A stretch of DNA of 64,000 bases from Hygrocybe punicea (GCA_963556145.1 OY744471.1:613590-677589), one strand, 5' to 3'. Counted from the stretch's first letter, positions 22,226 through 35,298 are shown. A program made the numbers and translations. Notes: generated from the sequence alone by a model not told the origin.

Positions 22226-24559
22226 TGGAGTGGTACCGAGGTACCACTCCGGGGGCTCACGCAGGACTCGAGGGAAAGGTCGACTGGATAGGAAGGATGG
22301 ACTGACTACTACATCTGGAAGGCTACTAACTAGGTCAAACCGTGGGAACCTGATCACGTGACTGACCAGGCACAACTACTACAAGTGCCCCTCCTCCTCA
22401 TGGTGACGTCCTCGTCACCATACTGCTACTAAAAGAAAACAAAAAGCAAAACAAAACTGACCAAGAAAAAAACTCTCCAGTCACAACTCCCAGTCCCTCA
22501 CGATGCCCCGGGCCTTACACGTGAGGCGGGACCATATCGTCCATCGAAGATCGGTGGTGGCAGATGACCAAACTAGACTCTCTCTCAGCTCTCCAAAACT
22601 CCTCAGTCACGACTCCCAGTCCTCCATCTCATGGAGCGGGACCATATCGTCCATCGAAAACGGTGGTGGTAGATGACCAAACTGATCCATAATCATAACG
22701 CAGGTTCTAGGTTCTCGTATCGCAAGTTCTCAGTTCTCGTATCGTGGGTTCTTGGTTCTCGTATCGCAGGTTCTCGTATTGCAGGTTCTGGGTTCGCAGT
22801 TCTCGGTCGGTGCTTGTTTGGTTCTGGTGACTCGTTGGGTAACTCGGTTGGGTAGCGTCTGGTATCCAGGTGACAGATCGAGGGCATAGAAAAAATAATG
22901 GAACTGAATTGTGGGGGAAACAGAGACGGAGACAGAGGAAACAAGGGAAAGGAAACTGAGGGAAAGGAAATAGAGAGGAAGGGAACCGGGGACAGGAAAC
23001 AGAGAAAGAAATAGAGGGGAAAGCTATGTACTTGGGCGCTAGAGCTGGCGCCGGCGTCGAGGGATCTCTTCGCGTGGGCTCTGGGAAACGGTCGTGAGGG
23101 GTCGCGAGGGCCAGGGAACGAGGCTGGGGGTCCTAACGAACGTGCGCGAGTGGGGTGGGGTTGCCGGGGTTGTGGGGTGACGCGAGACGGCGTTTGGGTT
23201 CCGGACGTGGTGGGAACGGCTCGTTCGGGGTGTTGGTGGGATGCAGGGTGCACTGGAGTGGTTAATGGGTCGGCCGCGGGCTTGACGAGTGGGCATGGGG
23301 CCGCGTAAGTCGACGCAATGGGGAGCGTGGTGTTGGTCCACCAAAGATGGCGGTGTGGCTCGTTTGAGACAGCGTGGGGCGGTCTCGTTTGGGGTAACGG
23401 AGCGCAACGGGAGGCTCTGGCGTGTGGAACGTGGGTGCCGGGGGTTGGGTGAACACGGGTGGAGCTTGGTTACACGAAAAAACGGGGTCGAAAGTGATGA
23501 CGTGGCACGGTGCGTGTTGGGCGTTGGGTGGGTATGAAACGCCAGGGACGGCTCGTTCGGGGTGACGACGGTGAACGGGGGGCCTCTAGGGAGTCGGACG
23601 AGGGTCCGGAGCTCAAACGAATGCCCTTTGAGCTGGGGTACACGAAAGAACGGGGGTCCAACGGGGAAGACGTGGAAGATCCGTGGTGTGACCAAAAACG
23701 GCGTTGGGGGCTCGTTTGGGGCGTTAACGAGACACAGGGTGCTCTGGGGGGTGGGCCGCGAGTTTGGTGAGTTGGTCTGGGGCCGGTTGTGCTGGCGGAA
23801 CGGGGCCGCGCGATGGTGACGTGGCGCGTGGCTCGGGTGTCCGGAAACGACAGTGGGGGTTCGTTTGGCACAATGGAGGGGAACGGGGGGTCCTGGCCGG
23901 TGGGACGAGTGTGCGGGGAGTCGAATGGGTCCGTGTAGGGGTGGGGGTGACGAGAAACGGGGTCCGTGCGGCGGCGCTGCGATTTTCATTGGGTTGTCCT
24001 AAACTCGCAGTAGCGGGCTACGTGGGATCCTGATGGGGAACGCGGGGCTCCGGAACGTCGAACGAAGTTGCGGGGGGTTGTCTGGACATGGCTGGGTCTA
24101 AAGAAAGTGGAAATTCGGGGGGTCGAAAAAAGTGACGTGGCCTGCCGCTTGGGTGCTGAGAAGGGTCGCGGGCGTGTTTTTTGGGTCAACGGGGGGCGAC
24201 GCGGGGCCCTATTGGGTTGAACATGTGCACCGGGGGGTAATTTGAGTGTTGTACGGCCGTGAGTGAAGAGAAAATGCGCGGTTGCGCAGCAGTGGGTGGT
24301 GAGGCCGAAAAAAGGTCGTCTCGCGAGAAAGTCGTAAGGAGTGGGAACCCGAGAGAAAAAAGAGAGAGGCGTGGAGTCGAAGAACACTCTCATCACCACG
24401 TTGGAGTGGTACCGAGGTACCACTCCGGGGGCTCACGCAGGACTCGAGGGAAAGGTCGACTGGATAGGAAGGATGGACTGACTACTACATCTGGAAGGCT
24501 ACTAACTAGGTCAAACCGTGGGAACCTGATCACGTGACTGACCAGGCACAACTACTACA
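22226..24559. mobile_element. Small non-autonomous LTR element (TRIM/LARD-like)
   Basis: Two direct repeats of 158 bp, apparently identical (22226-22383 and 24402-24559), start TGGAGTGG and end CTACTACA, giving TG...CA ends. The tetramer GCGT flanks the pair (22222-22225 and 24560-24563). The ~2-kb interior has no RT or Gag homology; it contains a duplicated block (about 22525-22573 and 22638-22683), a GGTTCTCGTATCGCA minisatellite (22700-22830) and a GC-rich degenerate repeat region (23040-24200). Identical LTRs suggest recent insertion. Whether it is a true LTR retroelement or another repeat pair is not certain. Confidence 0.6.
22227..22250. repeat. Perfect 11-bp palindrome at the LTR-like end
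   Basis: GGAGTGGTACC, GA, GGTACCACTCC. The second copy lies at 24403-24426. It abuts the element's TG end. Confidence 0.85.
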
Positions 24560-26623
24560 GCGTCTCCCTCATTAATATTGTCCTCGTCCTTGGCCTTGGC
24601 CTCTTCATCTGTGGTATCCTCACCATATTCCCTCTTCTACCCTCCCTGAACCTTTCTGGCCTCTCTTTTCGGTCATTAGTTTTGGCAGAATGATTGGAAG
24701 GTGAAAGGGACTTACAGGACGCGTGGGTGAAAGAGAGAGGCGCGACAAGAAGAAAACGCGACACGTTTGTTGGTTGATTGATTGTTGATTGACATTGATC
24801 ACCTGACCACCTGCAACATGGAAGGTATAGGTGGGGAGAGGTGCGAGGTTTTGGGAGAGGTTCGAGAGAGGTTCGAGAGAGGTCCGGGAGAGGTGCGGAG
24901 AGGTGTCGGAGATCGACAACAATTGATCAACCAATGAGAAATCGTTTAACGGTGCACTGAATGTAAAAATACACATATTCGACAACCACTGCGTCAAAAA
25001 TCAAGAAAAAAATACCAAGCACTTCAACAGTCACTGCCGCTCATGCATGTGCTCATGCTCCATCCTGGATATTACTTGGAGCCGCGACTTTGGTATGTTA
25101 GTGCATCCGATGACCCCTGCTAACCAAACCCGTGACTAAACATCAAGTATTCCTATTAGTACTACTACTACGTATACTAGTACATGTTTGCTCGGTGAGT
25201 TTCTCCACTCTCGTGTTCTGCCTCTCACATCTTTGCGGCTCATTGCACCCATTTCAGAGCCGTTTGCACCCTCATCCGACCACAACTTCACTTGTTTTTT
25301 GCTGAGAACACAACCAGTGGAAGCAAGGACGACAAGGCGATGAAGACGACGAGGACAAAGAGGATGACACCGATGGGCACGGTGACAGAGACGACAAGGA
25401 GGGAAAGGATGACGACAAGAACGCAGACGACAATGAGGAGGGGAACAGCAGGAACGATGGGAACACAACGGTATCCGCCCACTCTTCCTCTACCCGCTCA
25501 CTCTCCCCGTCCCCACTCTCGCCTCGGTCCCACACACTCTCCCTACTCCCCCGCCCTCCTCCCACTCTCTCTTTTCCCTCCCCGCACCTCTCCCACACTC
25601 TCCCTCTCTCCATCCCCTCTCCTCCCCATTTCCACTCCCCACTGTCTCGTTCTCTCTCCATTCCCTCTCCCCGCTCTCACTTCCTCCCTGCCATTTCTTC
25701 TTCCCTCAGCCCCCTCTCTCTCCTCACCCCACACTGTCTCCTCCCCACACTGTCCTCCCTCCACTCTGGCTCCCTCTCCGCTCTCCAATCAACAAACCGC
25801 GACAATGACGACACCGACAACAACAACGGGGAGCATGGAAAGCCGGGTCGGAGGTGTGGTGCGCCCACACTCCGGCCCAGGTATGTTTTTTTCTATCTAC
25901 TTTCGTCATCCACTTACCCCCTCCCCCTCATAGGTTACCTCGTGAACCCAAGCGCACGTTGAATGACGTGCGTCTTGTGCCTTCGAGGTGACGGCGATGA
26001 GGGTAACAAAGAGGGGCCAGCACCAGTACCAGCACCAGCACCAGCACCAATGCCAGCACCGGCACCACCCCCGAGTACCTCGCGAGGGCCGAGCCCACGT
26101 CAATTGACGTCTATGGCCAACCTCGCGAGGTTAGGAAGGCAAAACATAGCACTGGCACTAGCACCAGCACCAACAGTGCCAACGCCAGCACCAGCACTGG
26201 CACCACCCCCAAGTACCTCGCGAGGGCCGGGCCCCCATCAATTGACGTCGGCGGCCAACCTCGCAAGGTTGGGAAGGCAAAACATACCTCATGAGGGCGA
26301 GGCCCATGTCAATTGACGTGGCCGGCTACCCTCACGAGGTAACAGAACGCCTGATCGGTGGTGAAACCACGGGTGTGCCCCCACTCACGGTTTGGCCATG
26401 AAACCATTCCCAAAATGCGTCGGGTTGCCCAAGACCCGTTCTAGGTATGGTTTACGAGGGTTCGGGTATGGTGTCATGCCACTCTAACCCTTACCCGACC
26501 CATGATGCACCCTGGTAGCCGCTCCACGGGCCCCAGTCCCACCCTCTCTCCCTCCACTCTCTCTCCCCCCTCCCTGTTCCCTCCCTCTCTCCCCGATCTC
26601 TCCTGCCCCATTCTCACCCTCCC
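24560..26623. other. Low-complexity interior of the large TIR element
   Basis: No gene is seen. 25490-25790 and 26540-26615 are polypyrimidine on the plus strand (CTCTCCCTC types), the strand opposite of the polypurine array at 21541-22140. 26010-26050 and 26155-26205 are CCAGCA repeats. A block with palindromes CCTCGCGAGG and CAATTG-ACGT repeats two to three times at 26070-26345. Confidence 0.6.
26070..26345. repeat. Tandem block with CCTCGCGAGG and (ACGT)CAATTGACGT palindromes
   Basis: The unit includes AGTACCTCGCGAGGGCCG, then TCAATTGACGT, then AACCTCGCGAGGTTAGGAAG and GCAAAACATA. Two nearly full copies (from about 26074 and 26211) and a partial third are seen. Translated, it gives repeats of STSRGPSPRQLTS and NLARLGRQN, but no gene signals support translation. 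Confidence 0.75.
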
Positions 26624-27239
26624 CTAGTGTCTAGTGTTGCCACGGCTCGGTCCGAAACCGTTAGCCGATTGAGCCGAGCCGATGATTAGCCGAGCCGAGC
26701 CGTTGCTACGGCTAACGGTTAAACCTCGGCTTAGCCGTGGCTAGCCGTTTTGAGCCGTTACAAAATTTCCAAATTAGGAAATATAATGATTTCGAGGTTT
26801 CCGGAGTGTTTGCTGGCTCGCAACTGGTTTTCTGGCATTGCCCAAGGCTCAAAACATCACCAGACGACTGCTGTGCTAATGAAGGATAGATTTTGGTGTA
26901 AAATATAATAATACTGAATAATTATTGCATCTACATAGTCTCAATTACCTTGATGAACAACCATGTCGTATCGTAACTTGTAACAGTCACCATTTGATAC
27001 TGAAGAGATGAAACATTGAGCCATTAAATCTGACCTATAGAAAGAAGCTCACGTTGTCAATGCTTCGGGCGTTACTGAGATGCGAGAGGGTTTGTAAGGG
27101 AAGCCATTTGAAGACACTCTTGGCTTGCGTTCGTTCTGTTGACCCAAACGTCCGGTTTCGCTGGATCCAGACACTCGATGTGGTTCGTTGTAGCAAATAA
27201 GAGGCAGCAAAATTATGTCTCCTAATTTTTACTTTTATT

Positions 27240-27620
27240 TTATTTTATTTTATTTGGAGGGTCGACATACCTGACTTCAGCAGCAGTGACACCATCGAGG
27301 CTGTTTAAGAGTCCACACAGACGTAGCCTTGAAGTGTGAGTAGTTTCAGTTGCGTTCATAGGTGGACATAATGTCACGACTGACGGAGCACGTAAATGTA
27401 TAGCCATGCGAGAAAGCGACTTGCCTGATTGAAACATATCCCATTAACGTCGTCAAAGTATTATCACTTATGCAGTACTTATGCTAGGATTCAGCTTCAA
27501 GAAAGGCTGACGACATAGATATCAAGACCGAGTTCGCCAGCTAAGGAATCGATGAGTGATAGTTTACCGCCATCTTTAAACCCTCCAACCATCAAAGAGT
27601 TCCAAAGGGGATCCATTGTC
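27240..27620 (-). pseudogene. Fragment of a BCS1-like AAA ATPase
   Basis: On the minus strand 27600-27500 reads GGFKDGGKLSLIDSLAGELG followed by LDIYVVSLS, which resembles the P-loop region of fungal BCS1-like ATPases, whose usual sequence is G-x-P-G-S-G-K-S/T. The Walker A Gly and Ser/Thr positions are altered. Further on (27320-27270 minus) LCGLLNSLDGVTAAE matches the family's conserved region before the sensor. The Walker B part between them is not recognisable and frames change, so this is a broken remnant, probably captured by the hAT element. The open stretch 27753-27995 minus could be its upstream part, but I do not recognise it. Confidence 0.5.
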
Positions 27621-29131
27621 GAGCAGAGGTTGTACATGGCAAGGGCTAAATTGTTGTCTCCAATGCCATGTCGATAGCCTTGGAGCGTGCAAGAGAACCA
27701 TAAGATGAAAGAAATCAGAATAATTATTGCTATTCGAGAAATATAACTGCTCTCACCGAGATTGTTGACTGCCATCATGATTACATCCTCGACTCCGAAT
27801 ACTCGCACCAGGACAAAATTTGTTTGACAAAATCATGTTCCACCATGAAGGAGAGAATGGTCCTTGCAGGTGGGAGAGTAGGCTAGTCCCATCAAAATTA
27901 GACATCATTTTTTGCAATGCAGGGTTCGACTGACTCACCTTGAAAAAACGGATAGTCCAGGGCAAATGTCCAATATATTCCGCTGATGCCCTCAACCGAG
28001 TTGTCTACAGGGAGAATGTGAGGATGTTGCTACATGCAGGTTGACACGAAATCACCAAGTGCAACACGCAAATCATTGCAAGTATTATGAGAGAGACCAC
28101 AGGTAGAAGATGTCGAGACACCCCCAGTACACAGGGGGATAGGAAAAGGCGATGACTTGTGAAAAGTTTGAGTGCCCAGCACTAGTGAAACAGATGGAAG
28201 GACGTGAAATATGGACCAGAAAATAAGATGATGAAGGCCGAAGACAGGGAGATGCAGAGACAACAGGGACGAGACTTTGCGGTGCTCAGCACTGGCAAAG
28301 ATGGTAGAAAGCGATGGGGACAAGTCTTTGCTGGTGCTCGGCACTGGCAAAGATGGTTGAGAAGAACATAAGGCTCTTACGGTCACAGTATGGTGAAGCT
28401 CAAGTCTCACGGTCACATGATCGAGTTACTGTTGAGCGCCATTCTAAGTCTTTTCTCTTCATCTCCCCTTGATTGAATCATAGGGAGATTCTTGTCTCTC
28501 TTCTCCCCTTGATTGAATCATAGGGAGATGTTCCTTCCTGGTTGTGTTATCTGCCGATGCCGACACTGAGGTTCTTATCTGCCATTTTGCTATGGCTGGC
28601 GTCGTCTTCCCCCTACTCTTTGCTTCCCCGGCTCTGGGTACGTTGACTTATCCCCCTCTTCGCAATGGGTTGTCATCCTATTCATATCTTGCACCAGGAT
28701 CTGCCCGTTTGACACAAGGAACAGATCAAGACCACACCCTCGATACATGTGTCTGCATGCTGTTTCGCTTAGCACCGTGTTTTTTTAATCTCCACGTTTT
28801 TTTCCCTTTGCCACTACTGAGACGTTCATATTTTTTCTATTGTACTTTTACCAATAATTTGTATTTCATGTGTATTTCATACATCCACCATCAAACTCAC
28901 CCGGTTACGTCTGCATCTTCAACTTATTCACCACGTTGTACAGGAGAAATGTAATTGTTAGTAGCGTTCATGGCAGGACAATAGTCATACAGCATGCACA
29001 CAAGTTGCAATACGTCTTGATTGAGATCGGTTACACCCTTGGAAAGCTATCGTGTCTGGAGGTCCGTTAAATTGAAATTCACGTCAGTCATCATATATTC
29101 GACTGAACTTTGCATAACTCTTTAGACCAAT
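27621..29131. other. hAT 2 left arm without clear genes
   Basis: No supported gene. A 28-bp direct repeat (TCTCCCCTTGATTGAATC...) occurs at 28462-28489 and 28502-28529, and GTGCTC(A/G)GCACTGGCAAAG near 28265 and 28332. The transposase promoter should lie before 29132. Confidence 0.4.
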
Positions 29132-32100
29132 ATGCCTCCTCGACGTGGAGCCAAAAAGTCCAAGACGACTGCCTTTGCAAATGGCGCGCTTCAAACATCC
29201 TTCCGAATTCAAGGTAGATATTTCACTTTTAAACCCACTCATATACGGTGCTGACATTCTCATACATATCCAGTACCTCAACCGTCCACTCCAACTCCTG
29301 AACCGATCCATCGAGACAAAGGAAAGGGCAAGGCCGTTGAAGTAGACATCGACGATCCCTTTGGTCCCGGCTTTCTATCAAGACCTACCAACCCAGCCAT
29401 TACACCGATTCGACAGGTGGGGCCTGCGATATTGGACCGTGCTCGGCGAAGGGTTCTTTCTGCAAAAGCTAATGACCCAAACAACGCAGCAGCAGCTGTC
29501 GATATTCTATTTACACCATCTCCTTGCTCACGCCGTCGTCGTCAACAAAGGAAGACGCCTGTCGCAGCTTCTTCTCGCAACCCACCCAACTTATTCTCTT
29601 CTGGCAGCCCAATCATACCCATTCGACAAGTCACATTCCGATTACCATCGAGTTCTCCCAGTGATGGTCCCTTCACCTCACTTTCACCTCCACAAGCCTC
29701 AACTTCACAGCAACCTTCACTCCCACTCTTTGACCTAGCAACTGCTACATCCACGTCCTCACCAACGTCGCCGGTGTCGCCGGTGTCAACGTCCAGCTCT
29801 AAGTCTAGTGGGTCAGAATCCAACCATAACCCACGGCCACCTGCAGCAAATCCGGCAACTCGTTCATCGCGAACGAATGGTCCCGCAGGCAACAAGTCTC
29901 GTCACATCGCATCGGACGTGTGGACTTTCTTCGAAAAGATGGGAAACCAGTATAGTTGCATGTTCTGCGGGTATGTGTTTCCACATCCTAGTTATTATAT
30001 GATGCTGAACGACTTGAATAGAAATATCCATGCAACGAATCCAAGCTATAAGATTACCAAATTTAGTGTCAAGACATCCACCGGGACTATTCGCCATCAC
30101 TTGATAGAGGAACACATGAATGTTTGGGTGTCTGGTTGTGACGAGTTGGGCATCAAGATAAAGGCAAAGAGTGCCCAGGCTGCCCTGGATGGATATCGAA
30201 AGGGTAAAGGGCAACCAACGGGACGGATGCCGCAAGAACGCACATCGTACTCGAGGGAAGCTTTCGTTGACGCAATCATCGAGTTCATTGTCGGCGATGA
30301 TCAGGTATATTTTTCGATTGTTTTATATTCCTGTATTGATGAGATATCATTATTTTAGTCAATCAATGTTGTCGAATCACCGCATCTGCGGGCAATTTTC
30401 CTCATGCTTCGAGAAGAACTTCGGGAGTCGGATATTCCTGGCAGGACTACGATCCGTAAACGCATTGAAGAGACGCTTCAAGAACATTTAGATCAACTAA
30501 GTAAAGACATGCAGGTCAGAGCGGCTGCTACCTGCATTTTGACTATTCTTGTTAATAAAGGAACAGCACTCATTAGGGAAGATTTCATTCACAATGGATA
30601 TGTGGTCCGATCCGAATCGTTCTCCTTTCATGGCTATCACGGCTCATTGGATCCAATCGCATACTGAAGAAACCCCCACTGGCCGTCAACACATTCTCAG
30701 ATTACGTTCCGACTTGGTGGGATTTCATCGTGTTCCTGGGCGACATGATGGCGAGCATCTCGCCCATGTATTCATATACGTTACTGATCGGCTTATGATT
30801 ACTCACAAGGTATTCAATATTCAAAGTTTCTTCGTATTCTCGTTGACCCTCATCCTCTCAGATTGGATGGATTACCCTCGACAATGCCTCAAACAATGAT
30901 ACGTTCATGGCCATATTAGAGCGTGAACTTCGGCGACGGAAAATCAAATTTGACAAAATTGAGTGTCGAATTAGGTAGGTGACATGATTTTGTTGCTGCA
31001 CCATAAGTACTAATACTCTTTACCTCCAGATGTTTCCCCCACATCGTCAACCTTGCTTGCAAGGCTGTGCTAGCGGCAATCACCAATCTCGACTATGTGG
31101 CTGAAACCGCTGACGACTTTTACCCTGCAAACTTCTTGGAAGGGATTGACCGAGATCCAATTGCAACTGTCCGATCTCTCATTCGTGCAGTATGTCTCTC
31201 TCTTGCTATCTTGTGCAGCAACTTACCTTTTGATGCGAAAACATTAATTTATACTAGATCCGATCATCTTCTCTGCGCCGACAGTATTTTTCATCCTTGT
31301 TTGAGAGATTAGAGCAGAAGGAACTTCAGCTTCTGCGTGACATGGAAGTGAGGTGGTCTTCAACATTACTCATGATTGAACGAGCCATTGATCTTCAAGA
31401 GGTATTTTTTATTTTTTATTTCGTGGCCAATATTTGACGTGGTTATCTAGGTTCTTGACACCTTCCTCGAAAGCCGGGAATTTTCTGAACTGCACAAGTT
31501 CCAGCTCCGTGATTCCGACTGGAACGCTCTTCGAAAATTTCAATCTATTCTCCAGGTGAGTGTATTTGATTGTTCCTTTTCTATATAATGTATTATCATT
31601 GTCAGATTCCACATGCCTTCCAACAAATGTTATCACATGAGAAGACTCCAACATTATGTCACGCCGTACCTGCATTTGAAGTGATGCTCAATGTCTGGAA
31701 AGTACATCAAGAGCAGAATCCGGAAACTTCTGAAATCGTCCAGAAGGGGATCGACAAACTTGAATTATATAGTAGCCGAACGGACATGGTCCCTGCTTAC
31801 ACACTGGCCATGAGTCTGTATCTAACTAATTTTTTGCTTTTGCTGACGGTTTTTTTCCAGTTCTAGATCCATCCATCAAATTGACGTGGCTCGAGGAGTA
31901 CATGCCAGAGCGAGTTGATTGGGCCAAAGATTTATTTATTAATGCCGTATGTACCAATAATATTTCCGCTTTTATCACCTGAATTACTCTATCTTACATA
32001 GCTTCGCCCGTATGACCCTACTACTGGAACTGAGGGCCCTGTAGTAAATGCAGAACCACCTGCAGTCCTGCCACGTCCCACTGCGAGAGACATCCTCGGC

Positions 32101-32584
32101 CTCAACCGTATTCGAGGTCACTCAGTTGTGCAACGGGCAATAGAAGTCGAGGCCGCAGCTTACCTTCGCGATACACAGCCAACAACAAAGAGTCTGACAT
32201 ACTGGCAGGTATGTGAGGCCGATGACAGATGTATCCATTTCATGCTAAACATAGTTGGACAAGGAAAATCAACTTCGCTATCCGAGAATTTTTTCTCTCG
32301 CCATGGACATTTTACCGATACAAGCTTCGGCAGTGCCTTGTGAAAGAGTGTTTTCGTCAAGCAAGGAAACTATGACTGCACGACGGAATCGCATTTCACC
32401 TGAATTAATGGAAGCCCTTCAACTTTTGAAGTATTCCATTCGGCAGGGAAGAGGTCTCAATTTTACGGATGGTCTGGATTGGGGTCAGGAGCTTCATGAG
32501 TTGGAGACTTACGATGATGCACAGATGCAGCTCCCAGAAGATGTCAACTCATTCATTCAGTCTCTTACAGAAAAACTTCAGTAG
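29132..32584 (+). CDS. hAT transposase with BED finger, apparently intact
   Basis: Cut-and-paste transposase of the surrounding element. The ATG at 29132 opens a short basic exon (MPPRRGAKKSKTT), followed after a 60-bp intron by a Ser/Pro-rich linker, a BED zinc finger (CMFC ... HHLIEEH, about 29960-30115), the catalytic core with the first Asp in FTMDMWSD (~30595) and the second in ITLDNASNND (~30880), the insertion domain, and the hATC region with PCERVFSSSKET and a helical tail ending at the stop 32582-32584. About ten short introns join exons in frame, and I found no internal stop or frameshift in the exon readings. The next gene converges, its stop 122 bp away. Confidence 0.85.
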
Positions 32585-32705
32585 AAATATAAATTTTATT
32601 ATGAAACGAAGGGACACAAGAACATCACGTAAATAATGTGGTCGACGTGGATGGTAAGACAAATGTACACGATACAAGGAAAAACAATGAAACGAGACCA
32701 ACAAA

Positions 32706-35298
32706 CTACGGAAATGTCTCGCCTTCTATGAACCGGCCCGCTACCTCATGTATCTTCTGAGCCAAACGCAGTGACCTTCCATGCCTCGGAAGAGATTCAT
32801 ACCACTTTCCAGCAGTCCGACATGGGGCCTTGTTCTGCTGGATGAGTTCGAGACGTTTCTGAAACCAGTCCTCGGCAGCGGGAGTCCAGTGGCCAACATT
32901 GAAAAGGCTCTTCTGCCAAGTTGAGTGCTTTGGCCACCAGGAAAGATGGGAGACCTGTTGGTTCGATCCTACATCACGTTGACTTAACGCATGGCTGACG
33001 AATCCAGAGAGGGTACCCACCAGTATACACCCTATATACGCCACATATGAGGTCAAGCTCATCTTCACCGAGGTGATCGTCACAGAAAGTAGTGCCATCC
33101 GCAAAATGGAAGACTTGCCCACGAGAGAAGGCTGCACTAGAGGGGCCAGTAAGAACCCGTCCAGGGCCAACGAATTCCATCGCGAGGCGCCAGACAATAC
33201 CACCCTTGAGGATTGCTTCACGTGCATGTGGAGAACGTAGAAAATGGTCTCGAGCCGCTTCATAAGCGGCATAATCAGCAGCATCAGGCTGGTAGCCAAC
33301 TGCACGCACACCGAGAGATATGGGGGGTGGTGGAGGGCCTGTCGATGGAGGTGGGTGTGAAAAGGCAGGGCAAGGATTGAGGGTATTGAAGGGGATTCCG
33401 CGTTCCGCAAGATACCGAACAGCTTCTGTGATATCCCTACACGATCGGAGGCATTGCAGAGCGGTGACCGGACTATCTACTGTAAGCAGCCAATCAATAT
33501 TCGCAGTAGCACTCGTGGACCCGACAAAATATATATTTTGATCTCTATTGTTCATCATCTCCCTCCGCTCAATTGTCAGATAATGTTCCTGTCGTTCACG
33601 CAATGGAAAAAGGCTCGACGAACTGAGATCCCATGGCATAGCTGATAACCCGTCCACTGGTCCATCGATCAGACGTGCGACGAAGTCGAAGATTGGGCCC
33701 TTGTATTTAGTAGCCACTTGAGGGTGAGGGTCCTGCAAAATATTAAGGGTCCGGTCCCATTCGGTATTTGATGGCGTAGGACCGTCAGCGTAGGCGGTGT
33801 CATCCCAATCGAATCCAAAGCGATCATAAAGACGGCAGTCAAGGGTAGTCGTAAATTTAGGAGCAGCGGCATCCGTGTGGCGATCGCCGACACCATGAAT
33901 GGACAGCACATCTCGCTGCCAGTGTTCCGCAGGAAGTGGACCCGCAGGTATTGTTTGGCTATTGATTTGATCAGCAGGTTGCCTCGCCTCACCTTCTTCC
34001 AAGGTGGGATCGTCATATTCACCGTCGTAGTCGTCGTTACCGAATGGGTCTTCGTTGTCTGGCGCGTCGGGGTTAAATTCGGTACAGACGTCCCATTCCC
34101 TATCAAAGGCATTATATCGCATATGTTCCGGCGGCTTTTCTTCCCACAGATCTTCTATCTCTCTGAAATTGACTCTCGTTCTGAGGCGAAAGCCATCCAT
34201 TTCCAGCCAGCGGAAGACAGCAGCCCCTCTCTTCCCCGGTGCGCGAAAGCGTTCACCTTCCTTCTGACGAGCCAAGCGAGCGGCTGTTTCTTGTGCAGTC
34301 TCCATGGCAGCAATTTTCTCGTGGCGTACTGCTTGTCGAACAAAGAATTCCTGCCAAGTTTCTCCAAGTTTCTGGCGAGAGCCTGGGTTTGGCTTAGGGA
34401 ACTTCTTGGAGGATGTTACATCAGTGGTAGGGCTAGGCGGTGGCGGAGACAACTGCTCCAACTGCCACTGCTGGCATGCAGCCTGGACTTGTGCATTATT
34501 GGGTAAGTAGTTTGCCACCTCGGGTTTGGGTGATACGCGTAGGGGCTTGTCGAGGGTGCTCCATATGAACCAGATAGGGATATCGACTCTGACGAGTCTT
34601 GGGATGTGTGCCAACCATTTGCATTGATGCACGTCAATGACCACGCCTACTCTCGGAACGCTGTCGGTGAAGTCGGCGATCGGTGAATCCCGCAGTTGCT
34701 GGACCCACTCTGGGTGGACCTTGGTTTCGCTAGTGAGTATCTTCACCCAGTTGGGGTCGTCGCCATATGGGACATAGCTGGCTGTGAAAAATGAGATGGC
34801 CATCGAACACAGTCCCATCAACGGTATGAAAGCATCTCGGGACTTCATGGCACACTTTCGGGCTGAGTGTTCACGTGTATGAATGCGGAGGTAGCCGTAT
34901 GTGTGAGGGACGGGGAAACATCTGTATTCAAGTGGAAAAAAGGCACCCGGGGCTTTTCCCAGTAATTCCCGAGCAACCACATAGAGAGAGGTTTCGAGAT
35001 CGTGCCATTTTTCTCGGGTAGCAGCTGATAATTGGAACCCACCACGGACGCGTTCGATAGATAGCGACTTGTAATCACAGACTAGACGCTGTATTAATGG
35101 GTGATCCCATCGTATCGAACGGGGCACAAATGGGAGCTGTGGAAGATCGTTGCGCGCCCAATTCGTTGTATAGGTCCACTCTGGCCCTGGATCATCACAG
35201 TCGAAATTGTGGTAACTGGGGAAGGCAGCTAAGGGACCCGCATTTGGGGAGGTGATTACAAAGTTGTCGAGGATGAAGGTTGTGAAGGTCGACGGCAT
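32706..35298 (-). CDS. 846-residue orphan protein carried by hAT 2
   Basis: Two exons: 35298-33021 and 32968-32706 (minus), joined by a 52-bp GT-AG intron that keeps frame; 846 residues. I recognise it as resembling an expanded family of uncharacterised Agaricomycete proteins (openings like FILDNFVITS, then WTYTTNWARNDLP, LPFVPRSIRW, and a C-terminal LSWWPKHSTW ... VGHWTPAAEDWFQ), but no function is known to me. Visible parts: a globular N-terminus (~1-250) including RDAFIPLMGLCSMAISFFTA, a charged linker (~270-460, Pro/Glu/Asp-rich) with a basic stretch at ~300-350, and a globular C-terminus (~480-846). It lies entirely within the element's ends and converges on the transposase. It is open and well formed, so probably maintained or recently active. 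Confidence 0.8.

Noticed and set aside
21528..22375. Long ORFs on both strands in the polypurine array
   Set aside because: Stop-free only because of G/A-rich repeat composition; no start context, introns or domain.
22700..22830. CRISPR-like regular repeats
   Set aside because: Units are contiguous and variable with no spacers; a eukaryotic minisatellite.
23039..23989. 316-residue minus-strand ORF rich in Pro, Arg and Thr
   Set aside because: Lies in degenerate GC-rich repeats inside the small LTR-like element; repeated peptide words reflect DNA repeats and both strands are open.
25292..25933. 213-residue plus ORF
   Set aside because: Low-complexity sequence including a polypyrimidine tract; no domain or gene structure.
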